A stretch of 64,000 nucleotides of DNA, from the NCBI RefSeq assembly GCF_004362865.1, contig NZ_SNYI01000002.1, positions 1,020,099-1,084,098 of the forward strand, in the 5' to 3' direction. Positions 50,670 to 59,338 of the stretch are shown one piece after another. Source of the DNA: Zeaxanthinibacter enoshimensis (GTDB lineage: Bacteria > Bacteroidota > Bacteroidia > Flavobacteriales > Flavobacteriaceae). The notes below the pieces were generated by a model, which did not search any database, was not told where the DNA came from, and worked only from the letters and a program-made list of their open reading frames with translations. The position numbers and the translations under genes were made by a program. Position 1 is the stretch's first letter. Each line of letters opens with the position of its first letter.

Positions 50670-51680
50670 ATGTCACGATCGGCCCTGGTATCCATCCTGA
50701 TGCCTTTCAGGAACACGGCACCTTATTTGCCGGCATGTATAGAATCTGTCATTTCGCAGGAATACGAGAATTGGGAACTCCTCGCGGTTGATGATCATTC
50801 GTCAGATTCCTCAGCATCGATCGTCGGGGAATACAGTGATAAAGATCCCAGGATAAAGCTGCTTAAGAACAAGGGAATGGGGATAATACACGCCCTGAGG
50901 ACTGCTTACAATAAGGCTGAAGGTATATTGGTAACCCGGATGGACTCTGATGACCTGATGCCGTTGCATAAACTGCAGAGCATGGTGAGCATGCTGAGAT
51001 CTGAAGGTCCCGGACACCTGGCGACCGGGCAGGTACGCTATTTTTCTTCCCGGGGGATCAGTAATGGGTATGCGCGTTACGAGAAATGGCTGAACAAGCT
51101 GACCGCCGAAGGAAATAATTACCAGGAAATCTATAAAGAATGTGCTATCCCTTCCCCCTGCTGGATGGTATTCCGACAAGACCTTGATGCCTGCGGAGCA
51201 TTTAACGAAAACAGGTACCCGGAAGATTATGACCTGACATTCCGGTTCTACCGGCAAAAATTAGAAGTAATCCCATGCCTGGAGGTTCTCCATCAATGGA
51301 GGGACTATGACACCCGCACCTCAAGGACAGATCCCAGGTACGCTCTTAATTATTTCCTGGAGATCAAGACCCACTATTTCCTGCAACTGGATCACGACAA
51401 GACAAGGGACCTGGCGGTTTGGGGCGCAGGCCAGAAAGGGAAAAAAGTGGCCAGGTTGCTGAAGAAGAATAAAATTTCCTTTCATTGGTTGTGCGATAAC
51501 CCGAATAAGATAGGAAAGCGTATTTACGGAATTCCCCTGCGGCATTACAAGCATTTAAAAGACCTCTCACGACCTCAGAGTATCGTTACCGTAGCCAATA
51601 GTAAAGCCCAGTCAGAGATCCGCAAATTCCTGGACGGATTACAACAGCATCTCATGCACGATTATTTTTTTTTCTGCTGA
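50670..51680 (+). CDS. Family 2 glycosyltransferase with an extra C-terminal domain
   Basis: The 336-residue protein has a GT2 domain (about 5-235), with ILMPFRNTAPYLPACIESV, LAVDDHSSDSS and the DxD-like TRMDSDD. It would add a sugar to a polysaccharide or lipid in the cytoplasm. Residues about 250-335 form a second domain that starts AVWGAGQKGKKVARLL and reads like a small Rossmann fold (CDNPNKIGKRIYGIP), as seen at the end of some Flavobacteriia GT2 proteins. It might bind a nucleotide or act in coupling. The SGNH esterase lies 5 bases upstream. Confidence 0.87.
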   Translation: MSRSALVSILMPFRNTAPYLPACIESVISQEYENWELLAVDDHSSDSSASIVGEYSDKDPRIKLLKNKGMGIIHALRTAYNKAEGILVTRMDSDDLMPLHKLQSMVSMLRSEGPGHLATGQVRYFSSRGISNGYARYEKWLNKLTAEGNNYQEIYKECAIPSPCWMVFRQDLDACGAFNENRYPEDYDLTFRFYRQKLEVIPCLEVLHQWRDYDTRTSRTDPRYALNYFLEIKTHYFLQLDHDKTRDLAVWGAGQKGKKVARLLKKNKISFHWLCDNPNKIGKRIYGIPLRHYKHLKDLSRPQSIVTVANSKAQSEIRKFLDGLQQHLMHDYFFFC

Positions 51681-51748
51681 CACCCAACCCCGCTGAGATA
51701 GTAAATTTAAGCCGTTGTTCTTTACTGTTTCCCCTGTGCCAAAATTCC

Positions 51749-51756
51749 TATATTTG
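51749..51756 (+). promoter_or_regulatory. -7 promoter element of the BatA-domain gene
   Basis: TATATTTG fits TAnnTTTG and lies 17 bases before the ATG at 51774. It would place the transcript start near the in-frame TTG at 51768, which makes the ATG the better start. Confidence 0.45.
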
Positions 51757-51773
51757 TCAAATCAAAATTGGGA

Positions 51774-53690
51774 ATGAGCTTTACACATCCGGAACTTCTT
51801 TGGGCTTTATTACTGCTGTTGATTCCCCTCATTGTTCACCTTTTTCAGCTTCGTAGATTCAGGAAAACCCCATTTACCAATGTGCGTTTCCTCAGGGAGG
51901 TGGTCACCGAATCGAGACGCAGTAAATCCCTGAAAAGATATCTCTTGCTGGCTTCCCGATTACTGTTGCTGGCATGCCTCGTCCTGGCATTCAGGGGTCC
52001 TTACCTGACTAATCCAGAGGCGCAACGCAAAAAAGAAACGGTTGTTTATCTCGACAATTCATTCAGCATGCAGGCAACAGACGATCAGGGAAGCCTGCTC
52101 GAATCTGCGGTACAACAACTACTGGCCTCAATCCCCCGGGATATGGAAATCACGGTTTTCTCCAATACTGAGCTGTTCCGGGAGATGACCTCCAAGGACC
52201 TGAGCAATAATCTCCTGGCCATGGGATATACCCAGGAACAGCTAACCCTGGCCCAGGTGCTGCTCAAGGCCCGCTCTCTTTTCAACGACGAAGGATCAGA
52301 AAAAAACCTGCTCGTTATTTCTGATTTCCAGGCCAGGATGTCAGGAGAACCCATGGAAACCGAAGGTATCAGCCTGCACCTGGTACCCGCCAGGCGTTCC
52401 CAGGGAAAGAATATCGCTGTAGATTCGGTTTACCTCGATTCTTCTATCCCGGGCAGTCCGCAGCTTACGGCCATTTTAAGCAGCTCCGAACCTATCGAGA
52501 CCATTCCGGTGTCCTTGTTCAATGGGGATACCCTTATTGCTAAAACGGCCGCAGCATTCAACAATAGCAGGAAGGCCAGTGTGCCTTTCAGCCTGTCAGC
52601 CGGAAAATCGGTTAAGGGTCGGGTGGTCATCGATGACACCGAATTGCTTTTTGACAATGATATCTATTTTACGATCAATGACAACCGGCGTATCAAGGTA
52701 ATGGTAATTGGCGACCAGCCGACAGGCTACCTCTCACGTATCTATACCGGGGACGAATTTGATCTGACCATACGTTCTGCCCGTGAATTGAACTTTGGCG
52801 ATATCCCGGATCAGAATCTCGTAATTTTAAACCAATTACCGGAACTGAGCAGGGCCCTGGGCAACAGCATTTCTTCTTTCCATAAAAGTGGCGGCAGTGT
52901 ACTGGTGATCCCTTCAGGTGTCGCCGACCTGAACTCCTATAACGAACTTACGAAGAGCCTGGCAAATACGGAGATCACTGGAAAAATTGAAGATTCACGC
53001 GAAATTACAACCATACAATTCGGGCACCCCTTACTGCTCAACCTGTTTGAAAGAGAGATCACGAATTTCCAATACCCACAGGTAAACTCATTTTACCGGG
53101 TCAATTCCCGGAAACCGGAGGTCCTGGGGTTACAGGGAGACCAGCCATTTCTTCTGGGCAGTGACAGGGTCTACCTCTTTACCGCTCCATTAGACCTGGA
53201 CCATTCCAGTTTTCAGCGCTCCCCCCTTATAGTCCCGGTCTTTTACTCCATGGGGAAAAAGAGCCTGGCCGAACCGGAATTGTACTACACAATCGGGAGA
53301 GCTTCCGAAGTGGATATCCCTGTTTCGTTCTCCAAAGACCAGATCGTAAAACTCGCTTTGGGGAATGAGGAGTTCATTCCCCTGCAACAATCCTTTGCCA
53401 AACAGACCAGGTTGTATTTTAATGACCAACCGGAGCATGCCGGGAACTACCAGCTGAGAAGCGGGGATAGTTTACTAGGACAGCTGTCCTTTAACTACCA
53501 AAGGACAGAGAATTCGCAGACATTCATTGACCCGGGAACACTGGGAGATCACGAAATAACCGACAGTATCCGCTCCTATTTTGTTTCACTTGAAAAAGCG
53601 GGTCATGTCACCGAGCTTTGGAAATGGTTTGTTATTTTAGCACTGCTGTTTTTGCTCGCTGAGATTCTCATCCAAAAATTCATTCCATGA
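51774..53690 (+). CDS. BatA-domain membrane protein with VWA-like region
   Basis: The 638-residue protein starts with the BatA N-terminal domain (MSFTHPELLWALLLLLIPLI; residues 1-80 with two membrane helices, HLFQLRRFRKTPFTNVRFL between them). A large soluble domain with a VWA-like start follows (VVYLDNSFSMQAT, about 91-103), and a single C-terminal membrane helix ends the protein (about 618-636). The Bat proteins of Bacteroidota are linked to stress and aerotolerance, but their mechanism is unclear. Its stop overlaps the next gene by 4 bases (ATGA), so the dihydroorotase-like gene is coupled to it. Confidence 0.85.
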   Translation: MSFTHPELLWALLLLLIPLIVHLFQLRRFRKTPFTNVRFLREVVTESRRSKSLKRYLLLASRLLLLACLVLAFRGPYLTNPEAQRKKETVVYLDNSFSMQATDDQGSLLESAVQQLLASIPRDMEITVFSNTELFREMTSKDLSNNLLAMGYTQEQLTLAQVLLKARSLFNDEGSEKNLLVISDFQARMSGEPMETEGISLHLVPARRSQGKNIAVDSVYLDSSIPGSPQLTAILSSSEPIETIPVSLFNGDTLIAKTAAAFNNSRKASVPFSLSAGKSVKGRVVIDDTELLFDNDIYFTINDNRRIKVMVIGDQPTGYLSRIYTGDEFDLTIRSARELNFGDIPDQNLVILNQLPELSRALGNSISSFHKSGGSVLVIPSGVADLNSYNELTKSLANTEITGKIEDSREITTIQFGHPLLLNLFEREITNFQYPQVNSFYRVNSRKPEVLGLQGDQPFLLGSDRVYLFTAPLDLDHSSFQRSPLIVPVFYSMGKKSLAEPELYYTIGRASEVDIPVSFSKDQIVKLALGNEEFIPLQQSFAKQTRLYFNDQPEHAGNYQLRSGDSLLGQLSFNYQRTENSQTFIDPGTLGDHEITDSIRSYFVSLEKAGHVTELWKWFVILALLFLLAEILIQKFIP

Positions 53691-54961
53691 ATCTACTTCT
53701 GAAATCCGCGAAGATTATCGCGCCCTCTAATTCCCAGCTACACCTGAAAAAGCGTGATATCCTGATCAGGAATGGAAAAATCGCACAGATCGCTGCATCG
53801 ATCGAAGCGGATAAATCTGTAAAACTTATCGATTTTAAAAACCTCCATGTTTCGGCAGGTTGGTTTGACAGCAGTGTAAGTTTCGGGGAACCAGGCTATG
53901 AAGAGCGGGAAACCATAGATAACGGGCTGAGAACAGCAGGTAAAAGCGGGTTTACAGACGTAGTCCTCAACCCAAATACCATGCCGGTGCCCGACAGCAG
54001 CTCCGATATCGTATTCCTCAGGAACCAGGCAAAAGGAAGGGCGACAGCACTGCATCCCCTGGGCACCCTCACCGTAAAAGGACAAGGATCTGACCTGGCG
54101 GAATTATTTGACATGAGAAATTCCGGGGCAGTTGGGTTCTACGATTACAAGCAAGCGATCAGCAACAGCAACCTGCTTAAAATTGCTCTTCTCTATGCCC
54201 GCAATTTTGACGGCCTGGTCCATTCTTTTCCGAGGGATAACCAGATCGCCGGGAACGGTATAGCAAATGAAGGAAAAATTGCGACCAGCCTGGGACTTAA
54301 AGGGGTTCCGGCACTGGCAGAAGCGCTACAGGTGGCCAGGGATCTATATATCCTGGAATACACAGGGGGGAAACTGCATATCCCAACTCTCTCAACACCT
54401 CAGGCGGTACAACTGGTACAGGAAGCCAAAAAGAAGGGACTCGATGTCAGCTGCAGTGTTCCTATACACAACCTCTTATTTACCGACGAGAAGCTACTAG
54501 AATTTGACAGTGAATACAAGACCAATCCTCCTTTAAGGACTGCTTCCGATGCCCGTTCACTTGTTAAGGCAGTGGAAAAAGGGATTATAGACCTGGTGAC
54601 TACAGACCATTCTCCCCTGAACATCGAGGAGAAGCGGGTAGAATTTGAGCAGGCAGGTTACGGAACTATTGGTTTGGAAACTGCCTTCGGAAGCCTGCAG
54701 AGATTGTTCAGCCTGGAAACCACAATTGAGCTTCTTACCAGGGGAAGGGATCGCTACGGGATAGATAAGGTAGAGATCAGTGAAGGAGAAGAAGCGAAAT
54801 TAACTTTATTTGACCCGGACAGGGAATTTACCTTCAGCGAAGAACAGATACTGTCCGCTTCTAAGAACAGCATGTTCCTTGGCGAAAAAATGAAAGGATA
54901 TGTCTACGGTGTAATTGCCAACGGCAAGACCGAATTAAAGAAAAAGAAAGATGGAAGATAA
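53687..54961 (+). CDS. Dihydroorotase-like protein lacking the metal-binding His-x-His
   Basis: The 424-residue protein has the amidohydrolase fold of class I dihydroorotase, the third step of pyrimidine synthesis. The conserved segments FGEPGYEERETIDNGLRTA (about 66-84) and TTDHSPLNIEEKR (about 304-316) are present. However, where active enzymes have D-x-H-x-H-x-R-E-P-G, this one has DSSVSFGEPG: both His are Ser (63, 65) and Arg is Gly (67). Without these a dinuclear zinc site cannot form as usual. It may be a non-catalytic PyrC-like partner, as known in other bacteria. It overlaps batA and the following gene. Confidence 0.8.
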   Translation: MNLLLKSAKIIAPSNSQLHLKKRDILIRNGKIAQIAASIEADKSVKLIDFKNLHVSAGWFDSSVSFGEPGYEERETIDNGLRTAGKSGFTDVVLNPNTMPVPDSSSDIVFLRNQAKGRATALHPLGTLTVKGQGSDLAELFDMRNSGAVGFYDYKQAISNSNLLKIALLYARNFDGLVHSFPRDNQIAGNGIANEGKIATSLGLKGVPALAEALQVARDLYILEYTGGKLHIPTLSTPQAVQLVQEAKKKGLDVSCSVPIHNLLFTDEKLLEFDSEYKTNPPLRTASDARSLVKAVEKGIIDLVTTDHSPLNIEEKRVEFEQAGYGTIGLETAFGSLQRLFSLETTIELLTRGRDRYGIDKVEISEGEEAKLTLFDPDREFTFSEEQILSASKNSMFLGEKMKGYVYGVIANGKTELKKKKDGR

Positions 54962-55274
54962 AAAACCGGGAAGGACCACGGCAATCGTCGCCTATTTTAC
55001 GATCGTTGGTTCTTTGATCGCCATGAGTATGAACAGTGAGCCCCGTCACCCATTTGCACGTTTTCACACGCGGCAGGCATTCGGTTTGCACGTTTGTTTT
55101 CTAGGCTTTTCTCTGTTCCTGAGCGTATGGTTTAACCAGTATGCCTGGTACGGTCTCTATATCGCCTATATCACCCTCTGGTTCTATGGTTTTTTAGCTG
55201 CGATCGGTTACCGTGAACAACTGGTTCCCCTGGTAGGAACTTATTTTCAAAAATGGTTCAAATTTATACCCTGA
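54951..55274 (+). CDS. Small membrane protein, DUF4870-like
   Basis: The 107-residue protein has membrane segments at about 9-26, 43-62 and 65-85. The pattern HPFARFHTRQAFGLHVCFLG (about 33-52) resembles DUF4870/YidE-like small membrane proteins, in which a conserved His-Arg-Gln segment precedes a helix. It overlaps the dihydroorotase-like gene by 11 bases and is followed one base later by the carboxylesterase gene, so all three are coupled. Function unknown. Confidence 0.7.
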   Translation: MEDKKPGRTTAIVAYFTIVGSLIAMSMNSEPRHPFARFHTRQAFGLHVCFLGFSLFLSVWFNQYAWYGLYIAYITLWFYGFLAAIGYREQLVPLVGTYFQKWFKFIP

Positions 55275-55275
55275 T

Positions 55276-55941
55276 ATGACTACTGCACAACTCTCGTTAG
55301 AACACCTGATCCGTCCGTCCGATATTACAGAAGGTAAGGCCCCTGTGCTTTTCCTGTTCCACGGCTACGGCAGTAATGAGGAAGACCTCTTTTCATTTGC
55401 CGAGGAGCTGCCCAGCTTCTATTGCGTAATCGCAGCCAGGGCTCCTTATACCCTGCAACCCTTTGGTTACGCATGGTATGCCATTAACTTTGAAGCAAGC
55501 AAGGGTAAATGGAGTGACCATGAACAGGCAAAAGCTTCTAGAGAGCTGATCGTGAGATTTATGGATGAGGCCTGTGAAACCTATCATCTGGACGAAAAGA
55601 ATGTAAACCTGCTGGGATTCAGCCAGGGGGCGGTCCTTTCCTATGCCGTTGCCCTTTCATACCCTGAAAAGGTCAGAAACGTGGTGGCTTTAAGCGGGTA
55701 CATAGACGAATCCGTTTTAGCGGAAGGGTACGATCAGAAAGATCACTCTCACCTCCGGTTATACGTGAGCCACGGTCAAATGGACATGGTCATACCCCCG
55801 GAATGGGCCCAGAAATCATCGGAATTATTGGAAGAGATGGGAATTGATCACACGTATGAAGAATTTCCTGTAGGCCACGGAGTATCCCCTGCCAATTTCA
55901 GGTCATTCAGCCAATGGCTGAGCGATCACTCAGGGGTCTAA
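55276..55941 (+). CDS. Alpha/beta hydrolase of the carboxylesterase/phospholipase group
   Basis: The 221-residue enzyme has the carboxylesterase 2 pattern: LFLFHGYGSNEEDLFSFA (oxyanion loop), the nucleophile in LLGFSQGAVLSYAVALSYP (Ser about 117), Asp in SHGQMDMVIPPEWA and His in FPVGHGVSPANF. It is cytoplasmic and should act on short acyl esters or depalmitoylate proteins. Its stop overlaps the convergent gene by 4 bases. Confidence 0.88.
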   Translation: MTTAQLSLEHLIRPSDITEGKAPVLFLFHGYGSNEEDLFSFAEELPSFYCVIAARAPYTLQPFGYAWYAINFEASKGKWSDHEQAKASRELIVRFMDEACETYHLDEKNVNLLGFSQGAVLSYAVALSYPEKVRNVVALSGYIDESVLAEGYDQKDHSHLRLYVSHGQMDMVIPPEWAQKSSELLEEMGIDHTYEEFPVGHGVSPANFRSFSQWLSDHSGV

Positions 55942-56435
55942 TAATTGCTTTGCCTGTAAAGTAAGTGATCGATCAAGGTGAAATCGACCCCAAGATCATC
56001 CTTTAACTCGTATCGGATCAGGATCTCTCCCCAGAATTTTCCATCAGAAAAATCGGCGATGATCCATTTATGGTTCAGGACCTTGATCTTGTTGATCTTG
56101 AAATCACTTTCCATTCCTTCATAAGGAACCAAAGGATTATCCCCCTTCTGTTCATTGGTCTCGAGTAATTTGTCCGCAATATACCGGGCCGGGTTCTCCA
56201 GGTCCAGGTCATCGTAATAAACCATTGCATCATCATTATTCTCCAGGGAGAAATACTGCATGTCCATTAACTGCAGTTTAGTGGATTTTAAGCTGTCTTT
56301 CAGGGTTTTCGTTTCTTCCTTTAGGGAATCTACCCGCTCTCGCATACTTCCCACCTGGTTGCTGCCACTGGCATAGAAATATAAGGCGATCAAAGAGGAA
56401 AAAATAAATAAATACAAAAAGATCCGCTGTTTCAT
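55938..56435 (-). CDS. Membrane-anchored protein of unknown function
   Basis: The 165-residue protein has one N-terminal membrane segment (about 4-21), a short coiled coil (about 28-55, REVDSLKEETKTLKDSLKST-like), and a C-terminal domain with WIIADFSDGKFWGEILIRYE. I know no family for it. The domain probably faces the periplasm. It is convergent with the carboxylesterase gene and lies downstream of phnP with 41 bases between, so it may be co-transcribed with that gene. Confidence 0.7.
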   Translation of the reverse strand: MKQRIFLYLFIFSSLIALYFYASGSNQVGSMRERVDSLKEETKTLKDSLKSTKLQLMDMQYFSLENNDDAMVYYDDLDLENPARYIADKLLETNEQKGDNPLVPYEGMESDFKINKIKVLNHKWIIADFSDGKFWGEILIRYELKDDLGVDFTLIDHLLYRQSNY

Positions 56436-56476
56436 AAGGTCAAATAAGTGTTCAGATTGATTTAATTGTTCTTGGG

Positions 56477-57241
56477 TTATATCTCGAGGGTGAGGGTATC
56501 ATAGGCGATCCGGACATTTGCTGGCAGTTCTTTTTCCACCTCTTCGTGGAAACCCATATGGTGACTGATATGAGTCAGGTAGGCGCGCTCCGGGTTCACC
56601 TTTTCGATAAATTCCAGCGCTTCATCCAGGTTAAAGTGAGAATGGTGAGGCTCTTTCCTTAATGCGTTGACTGCCAAAAGTTTACATCCTTTTATCTTTT
56701 CTATTTCTTTATCTTCTATGGTTTTTACATCAGTCAGGTAAACGAAGTCTTTTATCCTGTAACCGAACACCTGCAACCTGTTATGATACGCCTGGATGGG
56801 GACAACTTTTGTATCCCTGAGTAAAAAAGGTTCATCCGCTTTTACTTCGTTCACTTTTACAGCCGGGGCACCCGGGTAGCGATCGTCCTGTACAAATATA
56901 TAATCAAAACGTTTCTCAAGAGAACTGATTACCCGGCGATGGGCATAAATAGGGATATCGCCCTGCCTGAAAAAAAACGGCCGGATATCATCGATCCCGG
57001 CAGTGTGGTCCGCATGTTCATGCGTAAAAAGAATCCCGTTTAAACGGTCTACCGGGTTCCGGAGCATCTGCTGCCTGAAATCAGGTCCGCAATCGATCAC
57101 GTAGTGCTGCCGGTCCCAACTGACCAACACAGAAACTCTCAATCTTTTATCCTTAGGATCATCACTGAGACATACCGGGTGGTTACTCCCTATTACCGGG
57201 ATGCCCTGAGATGTTCCTGTTCCCAAAAATGTTATTTTCAA
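56477..57241 (-). CDS. phnP: MBL-fold metallohydrolase, PhnP-like
   Basis: The 254-residue protein has the metallo-beta-lactamase motif THEHADHTAG (His74, His76, Asp78, His79), with YVIDCGPDFRQQML upstream. Further ligands lie in the HNRLQVFGYRI and LTHISHHMGFH segments. The N-terminal FLGTGTSQGIPVIG is the signature of PhnP and tRNase Z relatives. PhnP hydrolyses cyclic phosphodiesters; this and other phosphodiesterase activities are possible, but no phn genes are present here. A promoter element lies 19 bases upstream. Confidence 0.83.
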   Translation of the reverse strand: MKITFLGTGTSQGIPVIGSNHPVCLSDDPKDKRLRVSVLVSWDRQHYVIDCGPDFRQQMLRNPVDRLNGILFTHEHADHTAGIDDIRPFFFRQGDIPIYAHRRVISSLEKRFDYIFVQDDRYPGAPAVKVNEVKADEPFLLRDTKVVPIQAYHNRLQVFGYRIKDFVYLTDVKTIEDKEIEKIKGCKLLAVNALRKEPHHSHFNLDEALEFIEKVNPERAYLTHISHHMGFHEEVEKELPANVRIAYDTLTLEI

Positions 57242-57259
57242 CCCCTTGTCTATTTATTC

Positions 57260-57267
57260 CAAAATTA
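57260..57267 (-). promoter_or_regulatory. -7 promoter element of the PhnP-like gene
   Basis: The minus strand reads TAATTTTG, fitting TAnnTTTG, 19 bases before the ATG at 57241. Confidence 0.4.
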
Positions 57268-57302
57268 CAGCTAATTTATTTATCTAGATAGGCGATTCTT
57301 TT

Positions 57303-57310
57303 TAACTTTG
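57303..57310 (+). promoter_or_regulatory. -7 promoter element of the 485-residue protein gene
   Basis: TAACTTTG fits TAnnTTTG and lies 23 bases before the ATG at 57334. The two genes are divergent, with their -7 elements about 35 bases apart. Confidence 0.45.
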
Positions 57311-57333
57311 TTTACCGTAAACCAGTATATATA

Positions 57334-58791
57334 ATGGCATCTGTCCTCAAGAAAGATGACGCGTTCGAAAACATTCCCTCTATAAAGGCGAAGACGCTGA
57401 GAATAAACCTGAACCCCGATATCTATGGTACCTTTGCCGAGATAGGCGCTGGCCAGGAAACCGCCAGGCATTTCTTTAGGTCAGGGGGTGCATCAGGTAC
57501 GATAGCCAAGGCTATGAGTGCCTACGACAAAGCATTCAGTGATGCCATCTACGGGGTGGAGAAAGATGGCAGGTATGTGACCCAGGAACGCCTGAAGCAC
57601 ATGCTGTCCCATGAAATGCAGCTGATGGAAGAGCGGATCAGCCGGGAAGAACACCCTGACAGGCTTTTCTTCACTTACGCAAATACTGTGGCCACGATCG
57701 ACTTTTCCAAGCGATATAAAGGGCACGGCTGGGTAGGAATCCGTTTCCAGCTGGATCCAAAACAGAAAGAATTTGATGAGATCATCCTGCACATCCGTTT
57801 TAAACAGAACGAGGCCAGGCTGCAACAGGAGACTCTCGGTATTGTCGGGGTCAACCTGATCTACGGGGCTTTCTACAAGTACCACAAACCTCGTAAACTT
57901 CTGAAATATCTATACGACCACATAGACAAGGATACACTGGAAATTGATATGGTCAACTTTTCGGGTCCTAGTTTTAAAGGTGTGGATAACCGCCTGATGA
58001 GCCTGCAGCTGATCAGGAATGATATGACAGACGCTGTAATGTTCGGGCCTGACGGTAATAACCTGTTGCCTGCCGCTGTACTTTACAAAAAGAACATCCT
58101 TGCATTGCGCGGTTCTTTCAGACCGGTGACCAAAGTGAACATGGACATGTTCCAGAAATCCTATGATATTTTCATACGGGAACAGACCGTTGAGGAAGAT
58201 AATACTATTGTGATCTTCGAGATCACCCTGTCTAACCTTAAAGCCTCGGGAGAGATCGATGAGCGCGACTTTATGGACCGGGCAGAATTACTGTGCTCGC
58301 TGGGCCATAGCGTAATGATCTCAAAATTCCAGGAATACTACAAACTGGTGGAGTATTTCAGCAATTATACGAAATCACGGATCGGGCTTACCATGGGTGT
58401 AAACAACCTGATCGACATCTTTGATGAAAAATATTACAGGCACCTCAGTGGGGGTATCCTGGAGGCGTTTGGAAAATTATTCTTTAAAGACCTCAAGGTG
58501 TACCTCTACCCCATGAAAAATCCTGACACCGGGCAGATCATGACCAGTAACAACATCAAGGTCCACCCTCGTATGAAAGAGCTTTATAAGTTCTTTAAGT
58601 ACAATGGGAAGGTTATGGATATCATTGATTACGACCCGGAGATCATGCATATCTTCTCCAGGGATGTTCTTAAAAAGATCATCAGCGGACAGGATGGTTG
58701 GGAAGAAATGCTGCCTGAAGGTATTGCAGAGATCATCAAATCCAAGAAACTGTTTACCAGGGAGCTTGTTAAAAAGAAAGAGCAGGTCTGA
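57334..58791 (+). CDS. Uncharacterised 485-residue protein with a conserved N-terminus
   Basis: I cannot name a family for this large protein. The N-terminal segment looks strongly conserved: LRINLNPDIYGTFAEIGAGQ (about 23-42) followed by ETARHFFRSGGASGTIAKAM and SAYDKAFSDAIYG (to about 75). Later segments include KGHGWVGIRFQLDPKQKEFD and VIFEITLSNLKASGE. It has no signal peptide and no clear membrane segment, so it is probably cytoplasmic. Relatives exist in other bacteria under inconsistent database names. It has its own promoter element and a strong terminator. Confidence 0.75.
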   Translation: MASVLKKDDAFENIPSIKAKTLRINLNPDIYGTFAEIGAGQETARHFFRSGGASGTIAKAMSAYDKAFSDAIYGVEKDGRYVTQERLKHMLSHEMQLMEERISREEHPDRLFFTYANTVATIDFSKRYKGHGWVGIRFQLDPKQKEFDEIILHIRFKQNEARLQQETLGIVGVNLIYGAFYKYHKPRKLLKYLYDHIDKDTLEIDMVNFSGPSFKGVDNRLMSLQLIRNDMTDAVMFGPDGNNLLPAAVLYKKNILALRGSFRPVTKVNMDMFQKSYDIFIREQTVEEDNTIVIFEITLSNLKASGEIDERDFMDRAELLCSLGHSVMISKFQEYYKLVEYFSNYTKSRIGLTMGVNNLIDIFDEKYYRHLSGGILEAFGKLFFKDLKVYLYPMKNPDTGQIMTSNNIKVHPRMKELYKFFKYNGKVMDIIDYDPEIMHIFSRDVLKKIISGQDGWEEMLPEGIAEIIKSKKLFTRELVKKKEQV

Positions 58792-58806
58792 CCTGATTAA
58801 CATATG

Positions 58807-58835
58807 AAAGCCCCGCTATCGCGGGGCTTTTTTTT
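58807..58835 (+). terminator. Terminator of the 485-residue protein gene
   Basis: AAAGCCCCGC (58807-58816), loop TATC, and GCGGGGCTTT (58821-58830) form a perfect 10-bp stem with a T run to 58835. It sits at the end of the convergent peroxiredoxin gene and may serve it too. Confidence 0.9.
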
Positions 58836-59286
58836 AGTGGAGTAACTGGGCCGCGTGAGCCTTGGTTTTCACCTTGTCTATAACCCTTTCAACTCTTCCT
58901 TCTTCATCTATCACAAAAGTAGTTCTGTGGATCCCGTCATAGACCTTGCCCATAAATTTCTTTTCTCCCCAGACCCCGAAGGTTTCCAGGACCGTATGAT
59001 CTGTATCGGCTAGTAAAGGAAACGGGAGGTCGAATTTTTCCTTAAAGTTGGCTTGTTTTTTTTCGGTGTCTTCGCTTACTCCTAACAGGGCGTATCCCTG
59101 GTCTTTAAACTCCTGGTAGTGATCTCTCAGATCACAGGCTTCCGCTGTACACCCGGGAGTGTTAGCCCTGGGGTAAAAAAAGACGATAAGCTTCTGACCC
59201 TTGTAATCGGAGAGCTTTACCGTGTTTCCATCCTGGTCCTTAGAACTGAATTCCGGGACCTTGTCCCCTACTTCTAATCTTTTCAT
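58834..59286 (-). CDS. bcp: Thioredoxin-dependent peroxiredoxin, BCP/PrxQ type
   Basis: The 150-residue peroxiredoxin reduces hydroperoxides using thioredoxin. The peroxidatic Cys46 lies in YPRANTPGCT and the resolving Cys51 in EACDLRD, the 5-residue spacing of the PrxQ group. The catalytic Thr and Arg positions are also present (PGCT; HRTTFVIDEEGRV). The start at 59286 (MKRLEVGDKVPEFS) fits the family; the frame upstream to 59346 overlaps the nth start region and is unlike peroxiredoxins. Confidence 0.93.
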   Translation of the reverse strand: MKRLEVGDKVPEFSSKDQDGNTVKLSDYKGQKLIVFFYPRANTPGCTAEACDLRDHYQEFKDQGYALLGVSEDTEKKQANFKEKFDLPFPLLADTDHTVLETFGVWGEKKFMGKVYDGIHRTTFVIDEEGRVERVIDKVKTKAHAAQLLH

Positions 59287-59338
59287 AGTTTCTTTTTTTA
59301 ACTTCGCGTTTTTGCAATTCAGCCATAAAAATACGAAA

